Assembly: GCA_964542435.1 (NCBI GenBank)
Contig: CAZIVE010000137.1
Coordinates: 1-6,851, forward strand
Reading direction: 5' to 3'
DNA: 6,851 nucleotides
From: CAZIVE01 sp964542435
Lineage (GTDB): Bacteria; Bacteroidota; Bacteroidia; Bacteroidales; Tannerellaceae
Of this stretch, positions 1-5,832 are shown one piece after another (the stretch's first letter is position 1; each line of letters starts with the position of its first letter). A program made the translations under genes and the position numbers. Under the pieces are notes generated by a model. It ran no database searches. It saw only the letters and a list, made by a program, of their open reading frames with translations, and was not told the origin of the DNA.

Positions 1-637
1 TTACATTCTTGTTGATGATGTCTGTCTTGACAAAATCAGACTTAATCACAGGATTCCATTCGAAATGATCCAAAACCTTCACCGTAAAATGGATGGCAGG
101 ATCGCTTTTTCTCAGTAAGGCAGAATAGGCATCTTCCATTTTCTTGAGTTCTCTCAGCTGTGCATAAGACAGCTTTTTCTGAATGGCAAGATCTCCTTGC
201 CTGTCAATTTCAGGAGGTTTCACGCCAGGGTTGCGGCTCACCAGGACAGCTTTGCCGTTGTCTACTCTTTGGATGATGTACAATCCTTCGATACTGTTGT
301 CCACATAAAAGGTGTTATACTGGATGCGAGCGCCCGTGAGATAAACCGCTGCATCTGTCAGGCAGGGAGACGATTTACTCACGACGCGCGTATTTGTCCT
401 GTCGAAGACACCTTCGGGATAAAGCTCTTTCAACCCGAGCTGCAGTGCCTGCATTCCCTCCAGCAAACCATCGCACGAATGGCCATGAAACTTGACCAGA
501 TCTTTATAACGGATGGTCTGGACATTGGTGAGTTGTCCTTTGGAGAAATCTGTATCGATCACCGTTGCTTTCTGAGCCTGGATTGTCAAGCTAAGACCTA
601 CGCATGCAACAAGCAGCCATGTCTTCGTTTTCTTCAT
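1..637 (-). CDS. Exported FmdE-family protein (3' end beyond window)
   Basis: Seen: 212 codons run open from ATG at 637 to the window edge without a stop (the TAA at bases 1-3 is out of frame). Residues 1-22 form a signal peptide (KKTK, hydrophobic stretch, TIQAQ end). Residues 50-61 read FHGHSCDGLLEG and residues 91-102 read PCLTDAAVYLTG. These are the two signature blocks of the FmdE family (formylmethanofuran dehydrogenase subunit E), with H51, H53, C55 and C92 as likely metal ligands. Known: FmdE domains occur outside methanogens as stand-alone proteins of unclear role. Inferred: a periplasmic metal- or metalloid-binding protein serving the arsenic cluster, since it follows the ferredoxin stop by 2 bases. 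In-frame ATGs at 652 and 658 would overlap the ferredoxin; 637 gives the cleanest signal peptide. LLVAC at residues 8-12 resembles a lipobox but lies too near the start. Family is fairly sure, function unknown. Confidence 0.82.
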   Translation of the reverse strand, partial: MKKTKTWLLVACVGLSLTIQAQKATVIDTDFSKGQLTNVQTIRYKDLVKFHGHSCDGLLEGMQALQLGLKELYPEGVFDRTNTRVVSKSSPCLTDAAVYLTGARIQYNTFYVDNSIEGLYIIQRVDNGKAVLVSRNPGVKPPEIDRQGDLAIQKKLSYAQLRELKKMEDAYSALLRKSDPAIHFTVKVLDHFEWNPVIKSDFVKTDIINKNV

Positions 638-639
638 CA

Positions 640-870
640 CTATTCGCAGCATGAACATTTGACATGATCCTTGTATTCGCCCGAATAGACGATGGCTTTC
701 TGAGGACAGAGATTGCCACAGCCGTGACAGCCCTCCACACAATTTTCAGGATTCACCACCTTCGGTTTGTTGTCTTCTACGACATATACACCCTTTGAAC
801 ACTTGTGATAGCAAGCCAAGCAGCCGTCACATTTGTCATAATCGATCATTGGGAACCAACTTTTGCTCAT
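640..870 (-). CDS. 2[4Fe-4S] ferredoxin with cysteine-rich C-terminus
   Basis: A 76-residue soluble protein with no signal peptide, hence a cytoplasmic electron carrier. Two cluster motifs are visible: C14-x2-C17-x2-C20-x3-C24, and C44-x3-C48-x2-C51-x3-C55-P. The x3 spacing in the second (CVEGCHGCGNLCP) differs from the classical x2. The MSKSWFPMIDYDKC opening is, from memory, typical of a ferredoxin family in anaerobes and supports the start at 870 rather than the internal Met8. The protein ends KCSCCE, adding C72, C74 and C75, which neither cluster needs. It lies 30 bases after the permease gene and 2 bases before the FmdE-like gene, inside the arsenic cluster. Inferred: it may feed electrons to a reductive detoxification step, with the CxCC tail possibly binding metal or metalloid. 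The partner is unknown. Confidence 0.9.
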   Translation of the reverse strand: MSKSWFPMIDYDKCDGCLACYHKCSKGVYVVEDNKPKVVNPENCVEGCHGCGNLCPQKAIVYSGEYKDHVKCSCCE

Positions 871-900
871 AGCAGTAAGAATTTAATTGTTAATAGAAAG

Positions 901-1869
901 TTATAATATCAAGTTAAAAAGATATCCGGAAAAGATGATAAAGAATGTAACCGTTCCGAAGAAGATGCCTATCAGCTTCCACGTCATTACCTTCTTCAAC
1001 AGGGTCGCTTCCGGCAACGACAGACCAACAACGGCCATCATGAAGGAAAGTGCCGTGCCAATGGGAACGCCTTTCGAGACGAACACCTCCACAACCGGCA
1101 CGATTCCCGCAGCATTCGCATACATCGGCACGCCTAAAATGACCGACAGAGGAACGGCGAACCACGTACCTTTCGACATGTAATGCTGAAAGAATCCTTC
1201 AGGCACATATCCATGAATGGCACCGCCGATAGCGATACCGATAAGCACATAGACAAGCACGCCCTTTACGATGCCCCACGCTTCGCGCAGGATAGAAGGC
1301 AGACGATGGATAAAGGTCACCTTCTCCGTGTTCCAGGTTTCAGCCTCCGCAACGGAATTCTTCTGAATCTCCTTCACCCAATCGCTCAGATACCGTTCCA
1401 GCTTCATCTTGCCGAGCACGAAGCCGCCTACCATGCCGAGCAGCATTCCACTGACAATATAAATAAGAGTGATGCGAAGTCCGAACGTGCCGAGGAACAT
1501 CGCCACAGCCACTTCATTCACAAGAGGCGAAGTGATCAGGAAAGCGAAGGTCACTCCCAACGGTATTCCTCCTTTCACGAAGCCGAGGAAGAGAGGAATG
1601 GAGGAACAGGAACAGAACGGAGTGATCGCTCCGAAAAGAGATGCAAAGAAATATTGCAAGCCATAGAGTTTATGGGTCTGCAGATAATTACGCAGACGAT
1701 CAATCGGAAAATAGGCATTGATGACGCCCATTACCGCACTGATCAGAAAAAGTAATATCAAGATTTTCGTCGTATCGTAGATGAAGAAATCGACTGACGA
1801 GCCCAAACGAGACTGCGCGTCAAGCCCCATCAGATCATACGAGAGAAAATCTGCCAATTGTTGTAACAT
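901..1869 (-). CDS. ArsP/DUF318-family permease
   Basis: A 322-residue polytopic membrane protein. The family signature is at residues 84-119: PFCSCSSIP (C86, C88), then GGIPLG and FLITSPLVNE. A second, diverged copy of this block begins at GVPMYANAAGIVPVVE (residues 247-262) and ends VGLSLPEA (281-288), the internal duplication expected of the family. A polar loop of about 40 residues (155-195) separates the halves. Known: relatives include ArsP, which exports trivalent organoarsenicals such as methylarsenite and reduced roxarsone, and Shewanella proteins annotated as Cu/Zn exporters. The position inside an ArsR/ArsF/ArsG cluster favours a metalloid substrate. The frame is open to an earlier ATG at 1944, but that adds 25 atypical residues and overlaps the ArsG-like gene by 62 bases. 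ATG 1869 (MLQQLADFLS) falls 13 bases after that gene's stop and is preferred. Family is sure; substrate is inferred. Confidence 0.88.
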   Translation of the reverse strand: MLQQLADFLSYDLMGLDAQSRLGSSVDFFIYDTTKILILLFLISAVMGVINAYFPIDRLRNYLQTHKLYGLQYFFASLFGAITPFCSCSSIPLFLGFVKGGIPLGVTFAFLITSPLVNEVAVAMFLGTFGLRITLIYIVSGMLLGMVGGFVLGKMKLERYLSDWVKEIQKNSVAEAETWNTEKVTFIHRLPSILREAWGIVKGVLVYVLIGIAIGGAIHGYVPEGFFQHYMSKGTWFAVPLSVILGVPMYANAAGIVPVVEVFVSKGVPIGTALSFMMAVVGLSLPEATLLKKVMTWKLIGIFFGTVTFFIIFSGYLFNLIL

Positions 1870-1882
1870 TTCAAAATTGTAT

Positions 1883-2590
1883 TTAAAGATAAAAGAGGAT
1901 GAAATAATAAATGCCGACTGCGATAAACAGAATGGCGACAACAATGTTGAACCATTTCTGGAAAGTTCTCATCCTATCATAAAACTTTCCAATTCCAGCA
2001 ACACTATAAGCAAGGATCCAGGCCACAATGATAACGGGCAATCCGGTCGCGAGAGCAAAGATCATCGGAAGTAGATAACCGCCTGACGATTGTACCGACA
2101 TGGGAATCAGCATCCCGAAATACAATACGGCGCTTGTCGGACAGAATGCCATTGCAAAAAGAAGGCCCAGCAAAAGACTTCCCCAGACACCTTTAATGCG
2201 CTCAGACTGAATCCGGCCTGAGAATCCAAACTTGCCTAAAGGCAGTTTATCACCCCAAAGCATAAACAGGCCCATCAGTATCATTGCCGGTGCAATCAGC
2301 ATTTCGCCCCATTTGCTCACCCCTTTTTGAATAAAAAAGATGTCTTCACCGCTTCGCAAAATAAAAATCAGAATAGCACCCAGCAACGTATAGGCAAGTA
2401 TTCGCCCGGCGGTATATAAGATACCATTCCAAAGGATGCGCTTTCCACTGTCTATATCACGGCTGATATATCCGATGGCGGTGATGTTCGTGGCCAATGG
2501 ACAAGGACTGATGGCGGTCAGCAAGCCCAAAATAAAGGCTGTGATAAGGGGGACATTGCTATTGTCCAATATCTGTTGCAGGAAATCCAT
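1883..2590 (-). CDS. arsG: ArsG-family transporter, CcdA/DsbD-like membrane protein
   Basis: A 235-residue integral membrane protein with about six hydrophobic segments. It contains exactly two cysteines, each followed by proline: ISPC30P near the end of the first segment and AFC150P in the fourth. This is the arrangement of the CcdA/DsbD transmembrane domain, where the pair carries electrons across the membrane; the spacing of 120 residues is close to the 122 of E. coli DsbD (Cys163/Cys285). Known: relatives are named ArsG, an efflux permease for trivalent aromatic aminoarsenicals described in Shewanella together with ArsE and ArsF. The gene starts 8 bases after the ArsF-like stop and ends 13 bases before the ArsP-like start. 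Either an efflux role or a redox-relay role fits what is seen; the conserved cysteine pair makes the relay role worth considering. The symbol is given at family level only. Confidence 0.85.
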   Translation of the reverse strand: MDFLQQILDNSNVPLITAFILGLLTAISPCPLATNITAIGYISRDIDSGKRILWNGILYTAGRILAYTLLGAILIFILRSGEDIFFIQKGVSKWGEMLIAPAMILMGLFMLWGDKLPLGKFGFSGRIQSERIKGVWGSLLLGLLFAMAFCPTSAVLYFGMLIPMSVQSSGGYLLPMIFALATGLPVIIVAWILAYSVAGIGKFYDRMRTFQKWFNIVVAILFIAVGIYYFILFYL

Positions 2591-2598
2591 AGAGAGTT

Positions 2599-3027
2599 CT
2601 ATTTCAGAAGTTGCTCAATCTTACCTTTTAAACCATTTTTAAACGCCTGCGGATTATTTCGGGCATATTTAAATCCGAACACAGTCATGTCGTTTGGTTT
2701 TTCACTGCCGTTCTTCCACTGATTCACAAACAAAGAGGAACTGGATACCCGATATTTGTCTGCTATCTTTTCACCTTCAGGAGTGGAGAAATCGATTTCC
2801 TTGAACGCAACCCTGCCCTGCTTCACTTCCGAAGCAAAGAATTTGTTGATAACCTCTTGAGATGAATTACCGATAGCTATGCAAGTGGCACAACGTTGCT
2901 TGCCATGGAAATAAAGGATTTCGACTACAGCATTTTTCTGTCCCTTCTTGATTCCTTTCGACTGCCCATAAGCAACCGTAAAACCTGAAATGAGCACAAT
3001 GAGTGCTAACCATAAAATCCGTTTCAT
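2599..3027 (-). CDS. arsF: ArsF-family exported thioredoxin-like protein
   Basis: A 142-residue protein. Residues 1-22 form a signal peptide (MKR, hydrophobic core, AYGQ end), so the mature part is probably periplasmic. A thioredoxin-like fold is suggested by VVEILYFHGKQRC46ATC49, a strand followed by a CxxC redox motif, and by KEIDFSTPEGEKIADKYRV (residues 76-94). Where thioredoxins carry the cis-proline there is SSSSLFV (residues 95-101), so the substrate-contacting loop is altered. Known: relatives are annotated as the ArsF subunit of the nitrophenyl-arsenical reductase system described in Shewanella. Inferred: a periplasmic reductant or arsenical-binding partner of the downstream membrane protein. 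It begins 2 bases after the small thioredoxin gene stops and ends 8 bases before the ArsG-like gene. Family is sure; biochemical activity is taken from relatives, and the symbol is family-level. Confidence 0.86.
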   Translation of the reverse strand: MKRILWLALIVLISGFTVAYGQSKGIKKGQKNAVVEILYFHGKQRCATCIAIGNSSQEVINKFFASEVKQGRVAFKEIDFSTPEGEKIADKYRVSSSSLFVNQWKNGSEKPNDMTVFGFKYARNNPQAFKNGLKGKIEQLLK

Positions 3028-3029
3028 AC

Positions 3030-3266
3030 TTACATTCTTTCTGTTATCAGTTTCTTAACGTCACTCTCTGAAAGCTTGCCTTTGGCAACAACCTTCTCAT
3101 CGATCACCAATGCAGGAAGCGTAAAGACATTATATGCCATGATCTTCTGCAAGTCTTCCTCCTTCACGAGGTTCGCTTCTACGCCCAATTCCTTCACTAC
3201 TTTTTCTACAGTTGCATAAAGTGCTTTGCAACTGCTGCAACCTGTTCCTAAGATTTTAATTTCCAT
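3030..3266 (-). CDS. Small thioredoxin-fold redox-active disulfide protein
   Basis: A 78-residue protein without signal peptide or membrane segment, so cytoplasmic. It opens with strand MEIKILGTG followed by C10-S-S-C13, and carries the cis-proline in FTLP51ALVID, a complete minimal thioredoxin/glutaredoxin-like fold. It resembles the archaeal-type redox-active disulfide protein 2 family often found beside permeases and ArsR genes. It is the first gene after the repressor and has its own probable promoter and operator at 3295-3314. Inferred: it is reduced by the cellular thiol pool and passes electrons to the ArsG-like membrane protein, or acts directly in arsenical reduction. It occupies the place of ArsE in an ArsE-F-G order, but I cannot confirm that equivalence from sequence alone. 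The stop is 2 bases before the ArsF-like start. Confidence 0.88.
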   Translation of the reverse strand: MEIKILGTGCSSCKALYATVEKVVKELGVEANLVKEEDLQKIMAYNVFTLPALVIDEKVVAKGKLSESDVKKLITERM

Positions 3267-3294
3267 ATTCTATTCTGTTAAATGAGTATTTCGT

Positions 3295-3314
3295 TATTCG
3301 CAAAACAACGAACA
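3295..3314 (-). promoter_or_regulatory. Second ArsR-type operator/promoter, upstream of thioredoxin-fold gene
   Basis: An imperfect inverted repeat, TTCG at 3297-3300 and CGAA at 3309-3312 around CAAAACAA. It matches the repeat at 3685-3704 at 17 of 20 positions. On the minus strand the spacer reads TTGTTTTG, one mismatch from the Bacteroides -7 consensus TAnnTTTG, and lies 34 bases before the ATG at 3266. An alternative pairing is TTCGTT (3290-3295) with AACGAA (3307-3312). A bound repressor would cover the -7 element. No good -33 box was found. Confidence 0.6.
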
Positions 3315-3338
3315 TTAAAGACAAAAAGAGACAATGCT

Positions 3339-3671
3339 TCAGCAGCATGTATCTTTTTTATCTTTCTGACAATCGCAGAAGAACTTGTTGAAAAGCTGCT
3401 TTGCCAACGCCCAATTTTCTTGGTTGATACAGTATTTCACCTTTGGTGTTTCAATCTCACCTTGGATCAGCCCAGCGTCTTTCAGTTCCTTCAAGTGCTG
3501 CGAAACGGTGGCCTTCGCAATCGGGAGTTCCTCGTTGATATCTCCAAAGTAGCAGGTGTCTCGCTTGGCAAGGAAATCGAGAATGGCAATCCTCGCCGGA
3601 TGTCCCAATGCCTTGGCAAAACGGGCTATCTTCTCCTGTTTCTCTTTGTAGTCTTTCTTGTTGTCGTCCAT
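3339..3671 (-). CDS. ArsR/SmtB-family winged-helix repressor
   Basis: A 110-residue regulator. ALGHPARIAILDFL (residues 21-34) and the recognition region ATVSQHLKELKDAGLI (residues 54-69) are diagnostic of the ArsR/SmtB family; GEIETPKVKYCI is the wing. Known: members repress metal or metalloid resistance operons and release DNA when cysteines bind the ion. The classical ELCVCDL sensor is absent. In its place is DTC40YFGD with one cysteine, and the C-terminus carries C99-D-C101 and a final C109-C110, with C81 in the wing. Inferred: the inducer site uses C40 and/or the C-terminal cysteines, and arsenic species are the likeliest inducers given the neighbours. Inverted repeats before this gene (3685-3704) and after it (3295-3314) are candidate operators, implying autoregulation plus control of the downstream genes. 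Confidence 0.92.
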   Translation of the reverse strand: MDDNKKDYKEKQEKIARFAKALGHPARIAILDFLAKRDTCYFGDINEELPIAKATVSQHLKELKDAGLIQGEIETPKVKYCINQENWALAKQLFNKFFCDCQKDKKDTCC

Positions 3672-3684
3672 CTTCGTTGTTTAT

Positions 3685-3704
3685 TGTTCGCAAAAATACG
3701 AACA
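3685..3704 (-). promoter_or_regulatory. ArsR-type operator overlapping repressor-gene promoter
   Basis: A perfect inverted repeat with 6-base arms, TGTTCG (3685-3690) and CGAACA (3699-3704), around the spacer CAAAAATA. On the minus strand the spacer reads TATTTTTG, an exact match to the Bacteroides -7 consensus TAnnTTTG, and lies 19 bases before the repressor ATG at 3671. The overlap of operator and -7 element fits autorepression. A -33 TTTG at the usual spacing is not evident; one at 3712-3715 is only 13 bases away. Confidence 0.7.
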
Positions 3705-3782
3705 TAGAAACCAAATTTGTACACTGCGCTCCTCATTTTTATCATTTTTTAAAAGAAGACGCCAAGATGAAAAGCTTGTGTG

Positions 3783-3790
3783 TATCTTTG
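3783..3790 (+). promoter_or_regulatory. Probable -7 promoter element for glycosidase gene
   Basis: TATCTTTG matches the Bacteroides -7 consensus TAnnTTTG exactly. Transcription would begin at about 3795-3799, which argues for translation from ATG 3810 rather than from GTG 3780 or ATG 3795. No convincing -33 TTTG lies at the usual distance, so the promoter may be weak or need an activator. Confidence 0.5.
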
Positions 3791-3809
3791 CTACATGAAA
3801 AATGAGACA

Positions 3810-5822
3810 ATGAAACGCAACTACTTTACTCTTGTAATCCTATTTCTGATAGCCTTTTCCTTGCATGGAGCGGCTCAGTCCCTAAAAGCTTCCGACTATC
3901 CGCTGCTGGGCGCTCAGGTGTTCATCGAACCCGGACAGACCGACCAGGAAACGGAACTTTGGTTCAAGACGCTTCACGACAATGGCATGAATGTATGCCG
4001 TATCCGAATGTTCGAAGGGTATATGCGCAAAGCCAACGGTTGGGATTTCTCTCTCTTCGACCGTGCATTCCGTTACGCTGAGAAATACAACATCAAAGTC
4101 TTCGGCACGATGTTCCCGCAGGCAGCCAAAGACGACATCGGCGGATGGAAGTTCCCGAAAGATCAAGCTACGCTGGATGCCTTTGCCGAATATATCAAAC
4201 AGATGGCCACACATTTCAAGCAGTTCAAATCGCTTTACGGATGGGTGCTGATGAACGAACCGGGCGGAGGATTCGACGACACGCCTTTCCTACGTGAGAA
4301 ACGTGCGGAATGGAACAGACAGCATCCGCAACCGGAATATCTGAAGAATGGATATCCGGCCTTGGCGAACCTTCAGGAGGAGCGCTTCGAAGACGACGTC
4401 ACCTCTTGGATGCTGCAATGGATTTCAAATGAGATCCGCAAATACGACACAACGGCACATCTGCATGTGAACAACCACAACATCTTCCTCAACCTCGGAC
4501 AGTACAGATTCACCGACTGGCGTTCGTCATTGAATAGCCTCGGAGGCTCGGCTCATGCAAGCTGGCACTTTGTGATGTTTCCACGGAAGGAATACGACAT
4601 CGCCATGTCGGCCGACTGCGAACTGCTTCAGTCCGGAGCAGGCAATCTGCCCTGGTTCATGACAGAGATTCAGGGTGGGAACAACACCTTCAGCGGCAAT
4701 CGTGCCATGTGCCCGACGAAAGAGGAGATCAGCCAATGGCTCTGGATCATCCTCGGAACGGAGGGAAAAGGCGGTATCTTCTGGACGCTCAATCCGCGCT
4801 CTACAGGTGGCGAAGCCGGCGAATGGAGCCTGCTCGACTTCCAGCATCAGCCGACAGACCGAGTACAGGCAATCGCTTCGGTCAGCAACTGCATCCAAAA
4901 GAACAAGACGCTCTTCGCCTCTGCAAAAAAGGTCGATACCGGCGTCAACATCTTATATATCCGCGAATCGCTGTGGACCGAGAAACTCCAGGCAAGCTAC
5001 ACGCCTGCTTCCACCGACGGACGCATGATGTGCATGAGCGATATGCTCGGCTATTTCAAAGCACTCTCCGAGATTGGCATCACGCCCAACTTCAAGGCCT
5101 TTGAGGAATATGACTTCAGCAAAGCCGACTACTCCGGCCAAACGATCATCCTGGCCAACCAACTTGCCATTCCAAGCCGTTATGTACCGCAACTTGAATC
5201 GTTCGTATCGAAAGGCGGCAAACTGATTGCTGACGGGCTGACCGGTTACTACGACGAGAACGTACACAACCAGATGCTGACAGGATTTCCCTTGCAGAAA
5301 CTCTTCGGTGGAAACATCTCTGAATTCAAGAAACTGGAAAAGCCCTACTCTTTCCGGTTCGAAGGCAACACGGATGAAATCCCGGGTTATGGATGGATCG
5401 GCACGATCCGCAAAGAGCCATCGGCACAGATCCTATATAAAGGTAACGAAGAGGCTCTGCCGCTCGCTGTCCGCAATTCTCTCGGAAAAGGAGAAGTCGT
5501 ATGGATTCCTTCTGTCTTGGGTGCCGGTTGGACGAGCCGGAACACCGCCTTTGCATCGTTTGTCAAGAAGGAGATCCAAACATCCCGGATTCCGTTCTGC
5601 TTTGATCGGGTTTATGAGGAGGTCATTATGAAAGAGCTTCAGACCCAAGATGGATTCATCACGATTGCCGTCAACAAATCAAACGAAACTCAGACTGTAC
5701 AATTACAGAAAAGCCATACGCAGCTTACGCCGGAGATTCTCTACGCTGACAAAAACGGATCCGCTGATGCAAACGCACTGACTATCCATCCGGAAGAGAC
5801 TTTGGTGATTCATTGGAAATAA
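3810..5822 (+). CDS. Secreted clan GH-A glycoside hydrolase, GH42/GH164-like
   Basis: A 670-residue protein numbered from ATG 3810. Residues 1-23 form a signal peptide (MKRNYF, hydrophobic core, HGAAQ) without a lipobox, so it is periplasmic or secreted. Residues about 30-365 look like a TIM barrel: GWVLMNE150PGGG carries the probable acid/base and PWFMTE286IQGGNN the probable nucleophile. Residues about 375-590 resemble the class-I amidotransferase-like trimerisation domain of GH42 (VNILYIRESLW, GGKLIADGLTGYYDE), and about 595-670 a small beta domain. Known: GH42 enzymes are beta-galactosidases; GH164, a related family founded on a Bacteroides beta-mannosidase, has a catalytic-residue spacing of about 137, close to the 136 here and shorter than the roughly 170 of typical GH42. 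Substrate is therefore uncertain (beta-mannoside or beta-galactoside). In-frame starts at 3780 (GTG) and 3795 overlap or abut the promoter. An inositol-phosphatase-family gene follows after 10 bases. Confidence 0.85.
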   Translation: MKRNYFTLVILFLIAFSLHGAAQSLKASDYPLLGAQVFIEPGQTDQETELWFKTLHDNGMNVCRIRMFEGYMRKANGWDFSLFDRAFRYAEKYNIKVFGTMFPQAAKDDIGGWKFPKDQATLDAFAEYIKQMATHFKQFKSLYGWVLMNEPGGGFDDTPFLREKRAEWNRQHPQPEYLKNGYPALANLQEERFEDDVTSWMLQWISNEIRKYDTTAHLHVNNHNIFLNLGQYRFTDWRSSLNSLGGSAHASWHFVMFPRKEYDIAMSADCELLQSGAGNLPWFMTEIQGGNNTFSGNRAMCPTKEEISQWLWIILGTEGKGGIFWTLNPRSTGGEAGEWSLLDFQHQPTDRVQAIASVSNCIQKNKTLFASAKKVDTGVNILYIRESLWTEKLQASYTPASTDGRMMCMSDMLGYFKALSEIGITPNFKAFEEYDFSKADYSGQTIILANQLAIPSRYVPQLESFVSKGGKLIADGLTGYYDENVHNQMLTGFPLQKLFGGNISEFKKLEKPYSFRFEGNTDEIPGYGWIGTIRKEPSAQILYKGNEEALPLAVRNSLGKGEVVWIPSVLGAGWTSRNTAFASFVKKEIQTSRIPFCFDRVYEEVIMKELQTQDGFITIAVNKSNETQTVQLQKSHTQLTPEILYADKNGSADANALTIHPEETLVIHWK

Positions 5823-5832
5823 GAAAAAGAAT

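Noticed and set aside
626..637. Lipoprotein reading of the FmdE-like protein (LLVAC, residues 8-12)
   Set aside because: The cysteine is only 12 residues from the chosen start and hydrophobic sequence continues past it to a normal AQ cleavage site.
197..667. 156-codon plus-strand frame opposite the FmdE-like gene
   Set aside because: The opposite strand carries recognisable FmdE signatures and a signal peptide in step with the cluster; the plus-strand translation shows no domain.
1183..1755. 190-codon plus-strand frame opposite the permease
   Set aside because: It mirrors the ArsP-family gene, is rich in His, Arg and Glu as expected of an antisense reading of membrane codons, and matches no family.
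1870..1944. Earlier ATG for the permease, adding 25 residues and overlapping the ArsG-like gene
   Set aside because: The extra residues (MLSPFCLSQS and on) look unlike a family N-terminus, and ATG 1869 gives normal operon spacing.
2353..2364. TTCGCAAAATAA, resembling half of the ArsR operator
   Set aside because: It lies inside the ArsG-like coding region and lacks the right-hand CGAA arm.
3282..3707. 141-codon plus-strand frame opposite the repressor
   Set aside because: It covers the ArsR gene and both operator regions; the hydrophobic stretches are antisense of charged codons.
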